DNA from: Stercorarius parasiticus
Lineage: Eukaryota > Chordata > Aves > Charadriiformes > Stercorariidae
NCBI GenBank assembly: GCA_013396915.1
Contig: VWZL01003477.1
Coordinates: 87,416-151,415, forward strand
Length of the DNA: 64,000 nt
Direction of reading: 5' to 3'
Shown here: piece by piece, positions 38,315 through 55,000 of the stretch
Layout of the letters: each line of letters starts with the position of its first letter
Numbering within the stretch: position 1 is the stretch's first letter
Made by a program: the position numbers and the translations under genes
Notes under the pieces: generated by a model
Told to the model about the DNA's origin: nothing
Database searches by the model: none
What the model saw: only the letters and a program-made list of their open reading frames with translations

Positions 38315-41300
38315 CAGGCTGGGCATGGCCCCTTGCTCTAGCCCCGCACACTGCCGGGAAGCTCAGCACCTGCCCGTGGGCGAAGGAGCTGCCCCAGAGC
38401 TGTGCTGTGGTTAATGATTGATGGAGAAAGTTTCCGTACTGATATCATGGCCACATGCAATAATATTTGGGGTGACTGTTCACCCTTATGCCTCTGACTG
38501 TGGCTGCACTCCATCTACCTTAGCCTGCCCCAGGGACAGAGACCCATCCCCATCTCGATGGCCTTTCCCAGTTGCTCCCATGCCGGCAGCTTGCTGGGAC
38601 CAAGGTTTGCAGGCAGCATGGGGCTGGGAAGCCTTTTGCAGAATCAGCTGGACCAGGGCTGAAATGACTTGCTGGAAGCGTCAGTGTCTGTCCCTGTGCC
38701 GAGGGGTGGCATTGCAAGGGGACAGCTGGGCAGGGGACAGGAAGAGGCATGACCACGAGTGATATAAATAGGGAAGTGCCATGTGGCAGGTGGCCCCGGA
38801 GGCGCTGTGAGAGCCAGTCTCCCTCTGGCACTGACGGATTTCTAGAGGTCTCTGAGCTGCTTTTAACACTGGTGTCGAAAATCCCCGGCCAAACCAGCAC
38901 CAGCGAACCCCCCAGGCACCTGGGCCAGCTCCATGTCACCCCTCCCCATGCACACAGACAGGGCTCAACAGCTGGGAAAACCTCAAAAACCACCCCAAGT
39001 CTGGTGAAACCCACGCTTGACTCCAGTGAGGTGTCATGAGGGCCAAGCCCGGAGCGATGGGCGTTTTGCCGAGCCGGGGCTCAGCTTACAGACGGGTGAC
39101 TGGCCCTTTGCCCAGGCAGCCGGCCGGGGTGCAGCCCCAAGCCGCCATGGGGACACCCCCAGGCAGCGCCAGTGGGGACCCGCGGCAGCCATCCGGGTTT
39201 CCTTGGTGATTGTTGCCAGGTGAGAAACTCCAAGGCAGAATTTATTATCTTGGCAGATAACCGGAGGTGTTCCTCGCCAGAGCTGTTACCGGACTGTGCC
39301 CTGACACCCTGCCAGGCTGGACCCTTGAGTGCCACTGGGGCTAGTGGGACCCCCCGAGGGAGGGCCATACCTGGGGGCGCTGGGGCTGCTCGGCCCTTGG
39401 CATCGCTTCCTGCAAGGCAGCACGTGTTTTGGGGCTATTTCTGCCCACTGGAGCGTCGCAGGCGAGGGCAGGAGGCAAAACCGCAGGGACCGCAGAGCGG
39501 CACAGATGGACACGGGCTGGCAGGGTGCCCTGCCTTGGCTTCCCTAAAACCTGTGAGTACGTGCCCAGGGTGGCACTGGGCACACCGGGACCCCCTTCTG
39601 GGACCCCCAGCATGAGGAGCAGAGTGGGGGGGACACGGCAGTGGCGGGGCTGGGGGAGCTTGCATGTAGGGAATGGTGGCTTGCGAGGGAAAGCAGTGGG
39701 CAGTGCAGAGCTATAGAGGCTGCCCAGAGCATTTATCAAGAGCCTTGAGCTGGGGTGGCACCAAAATCCCAGGTGACAGCAAGGACCAAGAAGTCCCAGC
39801 GGAAATATTTGCAAGCTGTCCTGCTTTGCTGGGAACCGCATCATTCCTGCCCAAAAAAAGCATCTATGGCAGGGTGAGGACATGCAGGGGCTTTGGGGAG
39901 GGACTCATCTTTCTATTTAATTTAATGCATGGGACGGCAGCAGCAGCATGGTAGATATGCAAATAGCTGCATCGGCCCTTTAAATCCCAGTCCGGCTCTG
40001 GTGGCTAACGATAACCCCGGATCATACGAGCTCCTAAATCCTGAGAGCTATTACAGGCAAACGCCCCGTGCTGGGGCTGGAAATGCAAGATAATTACAGC
40101 CTGTGCCAGGGAGAGCTGTTGGTGATGAACTGGGGCGCCGGGGACGTTTGCTGGCAGACCGGCCGCGCTCCCCACCGCGACACCAGCGACCGTTTGGCCA
40201 GCTAATTTGGGCGAGGGAGGTTGTTTTTCTGGAGTACTCTTTGCTCCCCCGCCACCAGTACCACCACCCCGCGGTGGATGCCGAAGCAGGGGAGGAAGCG
40301 TGCAGGGAGCTGGTTGCTTTTCACCCAGTTTCTGGCTGGGTCCTTCCCAGACGGAGCACACACCAGTTCCTGGGGGAGGCTTGGATTACGGCATAAGCTT
40401 CCTCTGTCGTGTTTCGCTCTGCTCCCCGCTGCACGGGGAAGCTGCCGGCTCGCTCCTGGAGCTGGGTGATGCCCCTGCGATGGCTACAGAGCCTTCCCCA
40501 GGCTCCTAGGGTGGTTTTGCTGAGAGTATTACAGTCCTCCTGTTGCTTTCCTGCAGCAAAGCAGGGAAAAGGAGAGGGTAAAGTATCCCTCCTCCCTGAT
40601 GGAATGCCCGGACTCGCGCAGGCGCAGCCTGGCTGGGTTAGCACGCTCTATACTCTTACAGCAGGTGGAACCAACCCGGGGGAATCAGTTAGTTAAAAGT
40701 AATTTTAACCCTTCCTGTCTGCTTTAGTGTCACAGCATCACCCGCTGCCTGAGCCGGGACAGTAGCCAGAGAGGTATGGCTTCAAAATATGTAATTATCG
40801 CAGGAAAGACCTATAAATGCAGTGGAAGAAGGTGACTCTGTTTTGTTATTAAGGACTTTAAGCCGTGGGGCAGCGGTGGCATGGCCCGTGCCGGGGGGCC
40901 ACAGGCTCAGCCCAGCCTCCAGCCCGCAGCGAGACACAGAGGGATGAGGTCCTCAGGGCAGACCCAGTTTTTTCTCCCGGCGGGATAAAAGAGCAAAGCT
41001 GGATGAGGTAACGGAGCGGCAAAAAGCAGTCGCATGATGAAGCAAATGGAAAAAAAATATTTCCCCAACCAGAAACTATTACACAGGCTGCTGGGGCAGG
41101 AAAAAATACAGCCAAGTTATTGAGAAAGCAATGCAAAATCCAAACAGTTCAGGCTGTGAAAACCAGTGAAAAAAACCCCAGTTTGTGAAAAACAGCAAAG
41201 CTATTTCCAAACTAAGTAAAAAGTTCCTGGCTCACAGATTCCTGGGAAACCCCCAGCTGCCAGCCCGCCGGCTGGGGCAGCGTGGCCGTGCAGAGGGGAC

Positions 41301-41619
41301 ACAACTGTCCCCTCTTTGCTGCACATCGAGCTGGGAAACACTTTGTGATTTTATTCGGCACATGGAGTCTTTGGGAGATCAACACGTCCCCACCACTGCT
41401 CTGTGTGGCACCAGCTGAATGTTTAATCCTCGGCACAGAGCGTGTTCCTGAGGGATAGTTCTCATCTGAAAAGACATTGGGGAGGGGGGGGGAGCGTGGC
41501 CAGCCCCGCACCCAGAGCCGCTGCCCCCACCGCTGTGCGCAGGGCTATATTTGGGAAGGTGCAGTGTGCGCTTGGCATGTCCCAGCGAGCGATGTCTGCT
41601 CTGGGTCCTAGTGCGGTGG

Positions 41620-41673
41620 GAGAGAGGAGAGGAAAGGAGGAGAGGAGAGGAGAGGAGAGGAGAGGAGAGGAGC
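41620..41673. repeat. Purine microsatellite (AGGAG/GAGAGG)n
   Basis: This is a run of 'gagaggagaggaaaggagga' followed by six 'gagag' or 'gaggag' steps, entirely purine on the plus strand. It is polymorphism-prone and has no coding role. Confidence 0.95.
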
Positions 41674-44600
41674 TTGTAGGAGCGAGCCAGCAGCTCTCCC
41701 TACCTGGGCTCTTTAGGGGCGCTGGCAAGGAGCTCCCTACCATTCCCAAACTTCTCCTTTTACAGGAGTCGAGGCGGCAGGCAGGCATGTGTAAAGCAGA
41801 CATGGCTATTTTCAGCGTGAGAGGCAGGGAGGGAGCCTGCTTCCCTATCCCACGCACAGCCCGGGCTCCGGCACACGAATGCCCGTGCGTGTCCGCAGGG
41901 GCTGGGAAAACCGCCCAGCAAATCCCCTCTTCCACACGGTGGGGCAGCCAGCACTGTGCTCAAACTGCGTGATGTGAACACCGGGATTATACACATAACG
42001 AAGACTGGTATTAAGAAAATAATGAAGCTGGGATGCTCTCCCGGAGAACTGACAGCCGCACGTGGTGGCTGGTGCCTTGGGCATCGCTGGGTGGGGGGAG
42101 ACTCCTGGATGCTGGTGCAAGGCACGGGGCAGGGACGCGGGCAGCACCGTGCCACCCTCATGGAGGGAAAACAGCGTTTTCTCCTTCCCTCTGCCTTTCT
42201 CTCCTGCTCCAGCTCCTGACAGTGAGGTCTGCAACACTCAACATGAGTAACCTGCAATCCACCTAAACCCCCTCGCTTTCCTAAGTGGTCCTACAGATGC
42301 CAGCACAGTCCCTCTCTGTTTGGCACCTTGGGTTTTACCCTGATGGGCGCTTCATGGCATCTTCACATGGTGTTGGAGGTCACCTCGCCCATCCGGACTG
42401 CAGCTCCGCCAGGGCTGCTCCATTTCTGGGAGGGCTTGGAGCGAGGGCTGGCCCAGATCCCTACTCCTCTGGCCCAGATCGGACCACTGCACATGGGCAC
42501 ACCTGGGTGGGATGTCCCCAGCGCCTGGGCAGGTCTGTGACGGCAGTGTCCCAGGGTGTCCGTGCGGCCCGAGGTAAGCTGGGTTTGCAGGCAGAGGCGC
42601 AGGCATGGAGGCAGCAGGAACAGGCAGTGGGGGCAGGATGGCTGGCTGCTGCTATCTCTGACACAGATCACTTTTACAGCCTGCTGTTTACAGCGCGGAG
42701 CCGCGGGCAGGTAGGGTTAGGCTGGAGGGGTGACTCACAGCATGAAGCAGAACACAGCCTGCTGCCTCTCCGCGCCCGGGTCAGAGAAATGGGATAATAA
42801 CTGGTGTGAGAAGCGCTGTGAGGCTCCGTCCCTCCATTCCCCTGACGGCCGTCAGGGCACCCGGACGCAGGACTGGAATTCTTGACTGCTTGAACACTCA
42901 CCCTTAAATGTCTCATCATGAAAGAGGGGAAGACGAAATTAAAAATACAATGAGTCAGAGCCCAGGCATTGCTCAGCCGAGGGCCTGGTGACTTGCCAGA
43001 TTCCTGGGGGGATGCTTTTAATTTGGATAAATGGAAGTTGCGTAAATGGTAGAAATTGTGTGTTGCCCTTGCTGCTAACACAGAGGTGTGGGCACATCTG
43101 GCAGTGCCGCGCGGTGCGTCGGCGCCGGCTGAGCGCCCAGCCATGCTGCATGCCGGGGCCAGCGCTGCCATTGCCTGTGCACAGCTCCCACCCCGCGTAT
43201 CCGCAGGAGCCACCCGGCTGGTGACAGAGAGACAGACAGACACCATTCCCTTCACCCTCTGCCCTGCTGGGGTTCTTTTTTTGGAGCGGCTGTTTTCCAA
43301 AAACAGCTTGAAAATATGTAAACTATCATACCAGAGCAGAGCGCTCACACGTAGGTCTCCCATCCCCGCCGGTCAGGCCAGTCCCTATGAGCTCATGGTG
43401 TTTGTGGTTTCCCGAAGCAGCTGTTCAGCACTGGAAGGAAAAACGCTGAGCAGCTGGGGACACCGGGATTGCTTCTGTGTGGGAGAGGCAGCCTCCAAGG
43501 TCTCAGGCGGTTTTATTCCCAGCTCTGCTGCTGATAAACCCGATAGCCCTGGTAACTCTTCCAGCCTGGTAAAATGGGGGAAACTCTTGTGTGTGGAGTT
43601 GTGGGGGGGGATGTTCATGCTTTGGGCTTGCACGGTGCTGGGCAAGCGATGGACACAGCAACCCTGCCATTAGCGTGGGCACCTCCTTGCAAGCTGGCCT
43701 GGCTGCCGAGGGATGAACACCCAATGCCTTTTAAAAGTTACCTAAGACCTCCCAGCCTGCCTAAATCAGGGAAAACTGGCCGACCTCAAACACTCCCTGC
43801 CTTGTCTCATCTCTCCCAGCCAGCCAGCGTGTGCCCAGGCAGGACTGAGTAATCCGGCTGTCACTGACGCTCAGGGCAGACAGCGTGGCGTGCATCACTG
43901 CGCCGGCAGCTGCCTGCGACACACCGCCGCTCGTGGTGGTGGGGGCTGGCACTGGGGGCCACTGCGTGCGCTGGGCAGAGTGGGAACCCCCATGGCCATC
44001 AATGGGGGGAGCAGCCCAGCCAGCCTTGTGTTCCACCACCGTGCTGGGGGTGGAGGTGTGGAGCTCAGCTGGTCACTCCAAGCCTGCAGCGCAGATAGGA
44101 CCAAGAGGAGGGGACGTGGGGCTGAGTGTCAGGCTCAACGATGGGAGGTTTGGCTCCATTAGCAAGTCCATATCCCATCACCTTGGAGGCAGGTCCTTGA
44201 AGGCGATGGGAAAAGCACCGCGTTGCTCAGCAGTAGGCCAAGGTGGTCTTCACCACCTTCTACCCAGGTGCAGGAGCATCCAGGATGCGGGAGCTATGTC
44301 TGTCTCTCCCTGTAACATCCTACCCAAATCTTGAGGCCAGCCCTGCACATGCGCACACACACACACACAGCCACCTGCTGGAGCTGAAGGGGTGTCCCTG
44401 CTGTGACTGAGCTTGCGAGAGACCAAAATGCTCCTTCCCTCAGCACCACCCTTCCTCCCACACACCACCCCACAGATCTCAGGGCCATGGGGTGATGGGT
44501 GCCCTGACCCAGCCCCACGGTCCCTTCCCCGGGGCTGGAGCTGGGGACATCCCCCCGAGGTGGGGTAGGAGTGGGTGCGGGCAGCGCTCTGGCCTGGCTG

Positions 44601-44945
44601 CGGGCAGGGCTGGCACCCACACTGGCATCCCCTCCTGCCCCACGGCAGGACCCCAATGTCCCTGGGGCTGCCAAACACCTCTCCCCTGGGGGGACCCCTC
44701 ATATGGCTGCGTTTTGGGGTGCTCGTAGATGCCAGAGCCCAATTGGGCCAGGACTTGGCAGAGGGGTCCCAGGGAGGACCCCAGAGGCTTGGGGACACAC
44801 AGGGTGTAGCATAGGGGCTGGCAGGGCTGGGGGAGTGGGGGTCCCAGGCTGGGTGCTGCAGGGTGGTCCTGGGGTGGCAGAGGGGTCCTGAAATGTGGGT
44901 CCTGGCCATGTTGGGGGTGTTCTGAGGCATGGGTTCCCACCAGAG

Positions 44946-45347
44946 ACAGAAGTCCTGGGCTGCATCAAAAGAAGTGTGGCCAGCAGGGCGAGGGAGGTGA
45001 TCCTGCCCCTCTACTCCACTCGGGTGAGACCCCATCTGGAGTACTGCATCCAGCTCTGGAGTCCTCAGCACAGGAAGGACATGGACCTGTCGGAGTGGGT
45101 CCAGAGAAGGCCACGGAGATGCTGCGAGGGCTGGAGCCCCTCTGCTGTGAGGACAGGCTGGGAGAGTTGGCATTGTTCAGCCTGGAGAAGAGAAGGCTCC
45201 GAGGAGACCTTGTTGTGACCTTTCAGTACTTAAAGGGAGCTTATAAGAAAGATGGGGACAGACTTTCTAGCAGGGCCTGTTGCGAGAGGACAAGGGGTAA
45301 TGGTTTTAAACTAAAAGAAGGTAGATTCAGACTAGATATAAGGAAGA
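44946..45347 (+). repeat. CR1 LINE fragment, about 400 bp, plus orientation
   Basis: It runs from 'acagaagtcctgggctgcat' through 'ccccatctggagtactgcat', 'cacaggaaggacatggacct' and 'ctctgctgtgaggacaggct' to 'aggtagattcagactagata'. It is cut by the assembly gap at 45348 before its 3' terminus. It is the longest CR1 piece in the window and lies within about 320 bp of the XKRX start codon. Confidence 0.96.
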
Positions 45348-45635
45348 NNNNNNNNNNNNNNNNNNNNNNNNNNNNNNNNNNNNNNNNNNNNNNNNNNNNN
45401 NNNNNNNNNNNNNNNNNNNNNNNNNNNNNNNNNNNNNNNNNNNNNNNNNNNNNNNNNNNNNNNNNNNNNNNNNNNNNNNNNNNNNNNNNNNNNNNNNNNN
45501 NNNNNNNNNNNNNNNNNNNNNNNNNNNNNNNNNNNNNNNNNNNNNNNNNNNNNNNNNNNNNNNNNNNNNNNNNNNNNNNNNNNNNNNNNNNNNNNNNNNN
45601 NNNNNNNNNNNNNNNNNNNNNNNNNNNNNNNNNNN
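45348..45635. other. Assembly gap, 288 Ns, over the XKRX promoter side
   Basis: All N. The left edge is inside a CR1 copy, and the right edge is extreme GC ('cgcggcggggctgagcgggg') just 31 bp before the XKRX ATG. The missing bases should include the CR1 3' end and most of the XKRX promoter and 5' UTR. Confidence 0.95.
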
Positions 45636-45666
45636 CGCGGCGGGGCTGAGCGGGGCCGGGGCCGGG

Positions 45667-50661
<4,995 letters not shown>

Positions 50662-50994
50662 GGCACGGCCAGCACCTGGCTCCTCCAGCCGGCTACGGAC
50701 ACGGGGACGGGCAGTGCCGGCAGCCGGGGGGGGCTCATGGCACAAGCTCCCCGGCCCTGCTGTGGCAGCGGGTCCTGGTGTGTCCCCACGGTGGCAGGGG
50801 GACAGGAGCATGCCCGCCTGCCCAGGACTGCACGCATGGACACGAGGGACTTACGGGGTGCCCAAGCCGCCGGTGGCCGCGAGCTGGCTGCTGTGCGGCA
50901 CACAGCCCCTGGGGTGCCCCGGCACCCCCCAACTGCCCACTACGGTGTGTGCCGTGGCCATGGGGCCACAGGTGATGGTGGGACTGTTTTAAGC

Positions 50995-51000
50995 AGTAAA
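50995..51000 (+). terminator. XKRX candidate poly(A) signal (AGTAAA)
   Basis: The variant hexamer AGTAAA lies 334 bp after the XKRX stop and is followed by a T/G-rich stretch ('ccttTGCTGTGGctgggcgtg') suitable as a downstream element. I saw no canonical AATAAA before NOX1. Confidence 0.5.
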
Positions 51001-52048
51001 GAAACCTTTGCTGTGGCTGGGCGTGCAGGTGTGACGGGCGGAGGGTGACTCACGCGGAGGGTGGGGACAGTCCTGTCCCGCCGGAGCTGGCGGGGGGGTG
51101 GTGGGGGTGGGTGTCCACACCCGCTGCCCACATAGCCCTGCTGCTGGCGGGCACTGACCCGGGGCTGCACCGGCAGGAAGCAGGGTTTGTGGGGGAGCCC
51201 CGCCATGGAGACAATAAGATGCCGGAGCATGAGACGGGGCCAGCCTCATCCCGTGCCTCTGCCAGCACGGCCATGGCTGCCGGCCAGGAACAGCCTGGCA
51301 GGCAAGGAGCAATCCTGCCCAACCTGTTCCTCCAGGCGGGAAGCCCCGGCACTGGCTGCTGTTCCCAGTTGGAGCGGTGGGTGCCGCAGCGCCAGGCACC
51401 CCAGAGCTGGGGACCCTGCAGCCGAGGGCAGGCAGGGGGGGAAGGGCGGCTGGCACAGTGATGGGGATGCTGATGGCACCCGGGGGTCGACATCCCAAAC
51501 CTGAAGTGTGACACACACACCCCCACCCCCCCCCGAAACCATTTCTGGGTGCCCATGGAGGTGCTCAGTCTTAATTCACCTGCCCTGGGCTGGATCCTGG
51601 CACCAGTGCACTGCCTACCCCTGCAATGCTTCTTCTCCTTTGGTTTTCTGGTAAAACAAGGGCAGGGAAGGCTGGCAAGGGCGACCGGGGAACGGCACAT
51701 CTGCTGAGATGGGCGCAGGATGGACCCTCTGCGACCTCCTCCCACCAGGAAATTCCTACCTTAAAAAAAAAAGCCCATTTTTATCCCCAAATATTGCAAA
51801 AAAACCAAGAGAGACGGCATCCCCCCTGCAGCGCCCAGCCGTGGGACTGGGGGGGACCCCTCGGTGAGGGGCCACGCGTGCCAGGCCGGTGCGGGAGGCT
51901 GGTTTTTGGGGCTGGCCGATGGGGTCAGCCCTGCCTTCCTGGAAGGTGGCCTTTGAAACCACCCGGCATTTCCTCAAAGGCTTCTCGGGGGAAAGTCCCT
52001 GGTGGTGCCGTTCCTGCAGCCAGGGCTGCCGCACCGCCTGCCATCTCC

Positions 52049-52054
52049 ATAAAA
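52049..52054 (+). promoter_or_regulatory. TATA-like box of NOX1
   Basis: 'cataaaacggcggg' gives an ATAAAA element 39 bp before the NOX1 ATG. A start site 25-30 bp downstream would leave a 5' UTR of only about 10-15 nt, so this may instead sit within the leader. Confidence 0.35.
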
Positions 52055-52092
52055 CGGCGGGCGCGGGCAGGCGGGCACGGGCACGTCGCACC

Positions 52093-55000
52093 ATGGGCAA
52101 CTGGCTGGTCAACCACTGGTTCTCGGCTGCCGTCCTGGTGAGTGTGCGGGGCTGGGGGAGATGTGGCGGGGGGCACGTCTCTGAGGGGATTGTGGGGAGA
52201 AATGGGGGATGATGGGCTGTCCTTGGTCTGGGCTGCGGGGAGGGATGAGCAGCCCCTCTGCTCAGCCAACCTCCAAAGCCCTGGGGGGGGTCAGAAAACT
52301 TGAGGAAAACATGACTCGAAAGGAGGGGGGGGCCCTGGTACAAAAATTAAAAATGCCACCACTTTTGGCCGGGAACATCCCAGGGCCTCATCTCCCCACC
52401 TGAGAGCAGGAGGCTCCCGTAGGGCCCGCTCTGGGGTGAGAACCTGCGCCGTGGGGACCATGTGCCGGTGCCGTGCTGCAGCATTGCTGGCATAACAGGG
52501 CTTGCCTGGCCGGAACCACGCCGGGGGCTCGGCAAGGAGTGAGGAGCTGCAAATGAATGGGAAAATGGGGGTTGGTGGAAAGTTGGGTTATTTTCATCTT
52601 ATAAATTACTTTAAAAAAAAAAAAAAAAACACAACAAAAAAACCCCAAATGCAAGGCAGAGTGGTTTTGGGAGCCCTGAAAAAAAAATAATCGGTGACTG
52701 TGAGAGCGGCCATCGTGGGGTGCAGCGGGGTTAGGCAGGGGATGGCAGCGCAGTGGGACTGGGTGAACCACCTCCCTGTGAAATTTCCTCCTCCCAGAGT
52801 CTCCCCGGCTCAGCCCCAGGCACCCCCCGACTCTGCTCTTCCGCCGTGCATCCACCTTTCCTCCTTCCTTGTGCGTGGGTGATGCACAGGGACGTGGGTG
52901 ACAAGACAGTTATTTTGCAAGACTCCCACGCCTCTCCCCACCTTTGGCCCTGGGTCCCAGCCCTGTGCACGCCGCTGCAGCTCATAGGGAAGCAGGAGGG
53001 GACGCGCTGCCCTGATGCCCCCCCCAGCTGCACCCACCCTTGAGGACTGTGGGGTGAGGGGGGTGTCCCGGGCTGGGGTCTCTCGCGAAGCCATGGCTTT
53101 CCCCCGCAGGCAGCCTGGCTGGGCATCAACATCTTCCTCTTCACATACTATTTTCTGTTCTTTGACTGGGATGAGCGGTATTTCTACACCAGGGCCATCC
53201 TCGGGGTAAGGTTCTTCCCCTCGGCACATGTGCCCCTCAGAGCCCTGCTTCAGTGGGGTGGGGGCTACAGCACCCCACATCCCTTCCTTGTCCTGCCCTC
53301 TTCCAGCCCACCATCGCTCCATCCCAGTCCCCAGCTCGGCATTGCTACATGCTGGTCCCTGTCCTGTCCCAGCCCAGCATTACCTCACCTTAGCCCAGCA
53401 TCAACCCCTCCCAGTCCCCCTCCTCTCCTGGCTCAGCATCACTCCCTCCCAGTCCCCAGCCCAGTTCAGCATCATCCCTTCCTTGTCCTGCCCTCTTGCA
53501 GCCTACCATTGCTCCCTCCCAGTCCCCAGCCCAGCATCACTCCCTCCCAGCACCCAATCCAGCATCCCACAGCCCCAGTCCCAGCTCAGCATCACTCAGT
53601 CACAGCCCAGCATCCCTTAGCCCCATCCTGTCCTAGTCCCAGCACTGCACCATGCTGGGCAGAGCCGTGGGGGACAGCATGGCTGCAGGCAGATGTGCCT
53701 GTCTGTGGCAGGGGACAGCGCTGCTCACCCCCTGCCCTCTCCCCAGTCCGCCTTGGCATGGGCCCGGGCATCGGCCAAGTGCCTCAACTTCAACAGCATG
53801 CTGATCCTGCTGCCTGTCTGCCGCAACCTCCTCTCCTTCCTCCGCGGGACCTGCTCGGTGAGTGTCCATTGGTGGCACGGCCAGTGCAGCCATTCCTGTC
53901 CCCATCCCTGCCCTGACGCCACCACCTCTCCCCACAGTGCTGCCGGCGGACGCTGCGGAAGCAGCTGGACCACAACCTCACCTTCCACAAGCTGGTAGCC
54001 TACACGCTGGCCCTCTTCACAGGTACCGCCCTGCGCTGGGCTGGGGCATGGTGGGGACCAGGAGGCAGCCATGTGGGTGACTGCCTGTCCCCTGCCCAGC
54101 CGTGCACACCATCGCCCACCTCTTCAACCTGGAGCGCTACAACCACAGCCAGCAAGCCACCGACGGCAGCCTCCCCGCTGTCCTCTCCAAGATGCACCTG
54201 CATGGCAGCAACAAGTGGCTGAACCCCATCCACTCCAACCAGACGGTGAGCGCCAGTCCCAGCACCCAGCCCCCCACCATCCCCTGCCCCCCCTAACCCA
54301 TCCTGCCGCCCCTGCAGACTGTCGAGTACGTGGCCTTCACCACCATCCCGGGGCTGACGGGGGTCATCATCACTCTGGCGCTCATTCTCATGGTCACGTC
54401 CTCTACTGAGTTCATCCGCAGGAACTACTTCGAGGTCTTCTGGTACACGCACCACCTCTTCCTCGTCTACTTTGCCGGCCTCGTCATCCATGGCATTGCG
54501 TAAGGCTCCTCACCCCTCCCCGAAGGCAGGACGGCGAGGGGCATTGGCCGCAGACCCCTGATGGGACAGCCCTGCCTGCCCCAGGGGAGTGGTGCAGCCC
54601 TGGAGGAGGTTCACTGGGGCTGGGGGCTCTCCATTCCCAGGGCTGGCTAGCCCAGCTGGCCCCATGAAGCACAGCTCAGCCCTGGCCAGGGACACAGGAG
54701 CCGGCCCCAGGGCTCACCCATCACTTCCCCACAGCGGGCTGGTGCGTGGGCAGACGGAGGAGAGCATGGAGGAGGTGCACCCCCACCGCTGCGCCCAGTA
54801 TCTCACGCAAAAGGACGAGGACTGCAGCCACGACTGCTGCAAAGACCCCGAGTTCGGGAGCATCCCGGCTGAGGTGGGACAGCTGCGGGGGAAGAAGCCC
54901 TTCCCTCGCCCTTGGGATGCTCCAGCACTGGCTCCCCCCAACCCTTTGCTCTCCTCTATCCCCACAGTCCTGGAAGTGGGTTCTGGCCCCTTTCCTCCTC

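Larger units (their letters stand above)
36963..44945. other. Intergenic region between divergent ARL13A and XKRX
   Basis: About 8 kb holds the ARL13A 5' flank and nothing I can call as a gene. It contains a two-copy 62-bp tandem repeat (38191-38314) and a GAGAGG microsatellite (41620-41673). The many open frames in GC-rich sequence show no domain. The two genes point away from each other, but at this distance they are unlikely to share a promoter. Confidence 0.6.
50662..52092 (+). other. XKRX 3' UTR and NOX1 upstream region
   Basis: About 1.4 kb lies between the XKRX stop and the NOX1 start. The first ~340 bp is probably XKRX 3' UTR. The rest holds GC-rich sequence and an oligo-C run near 51527. 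No further gene was seen. Confidence 0.6.

Noticed and set aside
38761..38770. TATA/MEF2-like 'gatataaata'
   Set aside because: No transcript, exon or CpG-rich start follows it. A single short AT motif is not evidence.
39957..39964. Exact POU octamer ATGCAAAT (another at 36257-36264)
   Set aside because: About two exact 8-mers are expected by chance in 64 kb read on both strands, and there is no supporting cluster.
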